Below are positions 64,000-64,000 of a stretch of 64,000 nucleotides of DNA, in pieces. The stretch's first letter is position 1. The number at the start of each line of letters is the position of its first letter. Where the stretch lies: assembly GCA_009746045.1 (NCBI GenBank), contig RPFO01000065.1:5972124-6036123 (forward strand), in the 5' to 3' direction. Made by a program: the position numbers and the translations under genes. The DNA comes from Mesostigma viride (lineage: Eukaryota > Streptophyta > Mesostigmatophyceae > Mesostigmatales > Mesostigmataceae). The notes under the pieces are model-generated. The model saw only the letters and a list, made by a program, of their open reading frames with translations, was not told the origin of the DNA and did not search any database.

Positions 64000-64000
64000 A

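Larger units (their letters stand above)
61477..64000 (-). mobile_element. Copia-like element D, 3' part, runs off right edge
   Basis: Minus-strand element inserted in A's 5' LTR. Seen are the 3' LTR (61477-62048), a short 3' UTR, RNase H, RT and the last residues of the PR-like domain at the window edge. Confidence 0.8.

Overview
This window is eukaryotic and consists almost entirely of transposable elements; I find no host gene. Three things point to a green alga (Chlorophyta or near relatives) with a large, repeat-rich genome: a Penelope-like element whose GIY-YIG nuclease lies upstream of its reverse transcriptase (the Chlamys arrangement known from the green lineage), a PAT/Kangaroo/TOC1-type tyrosine-recombinase retroelement, and TNP2-type CACTA transposons. 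The species cannot be named from this sequence.

The layout is a set of nested insertions. Nearly every boundary can be placed from paired terminal repeats plus a target-site duplication (TSD), or from a reading frame that closes again once the insert is removed. Element A (Copia-like, minus strand) underlies the whole window. Its broken 3' LTR is at 2638-3292, its PR-RT-RH at 4046-6178, its INT, gag and ORF1 at 57395-61184, and its broken 5' LTR at 61185-61476. Two relatives, Z (1-2637) and D (61477 to the right edge), sit inside A's two LTRs and run off the window. Element B (Copia-like, plus strand, 6179-57394, TSD CTGGT) is inserted between A's INT and PR. B in turn carries three inserts: a CACTA transposon (CACTA-1, 7431-14973) in its ORF1; a PAT/Kangaroo-like element K (about 20323-42040) in its RNase H; and Copia-like element C (minus strand, 43239-55777, TSD CCTTT) in its 3' untranslated region. 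K holds a piggyBac-like element (25387-41546, TSD TTAA). That holds a permuted Penelope-like element (27241-41309), which holds a chromodomain Ty3/Gypsy element G (29191-38616, TSD GCAAG). C's integrase is cut by a second CACTA element (CACTA-2, 47500-51672). The deepest chain is six levels: A > B > K > piggyBac-like > Penelope > Gypsy.

The likely novelty is the Copia-like family seen five times (Z, A, B, C, D). Its members share features that depart from textbook Ty1/Copia. The retropepsin-like domain lies between integrase and reverse transcriptase instead of before integrase. Its catalytic triplet reads DTN or DTQ rather than DT/SG. The integrase D-E spacing is 29-31 residues rather than 35. 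The RT box is HGDD or HVDD rather than YVDD. LTRs mostly begin AGTT and end AACT rather than TG...CA. A long charged ORF1 precedes a separate gag with a zinc knuckle. With nested insertions removed, B and C are about 9.4 and 8.4 kb and A is about 8 kb. All copies carry frameshifts or stops, although C's PR-RT-RH frame is intact over 816 codons.
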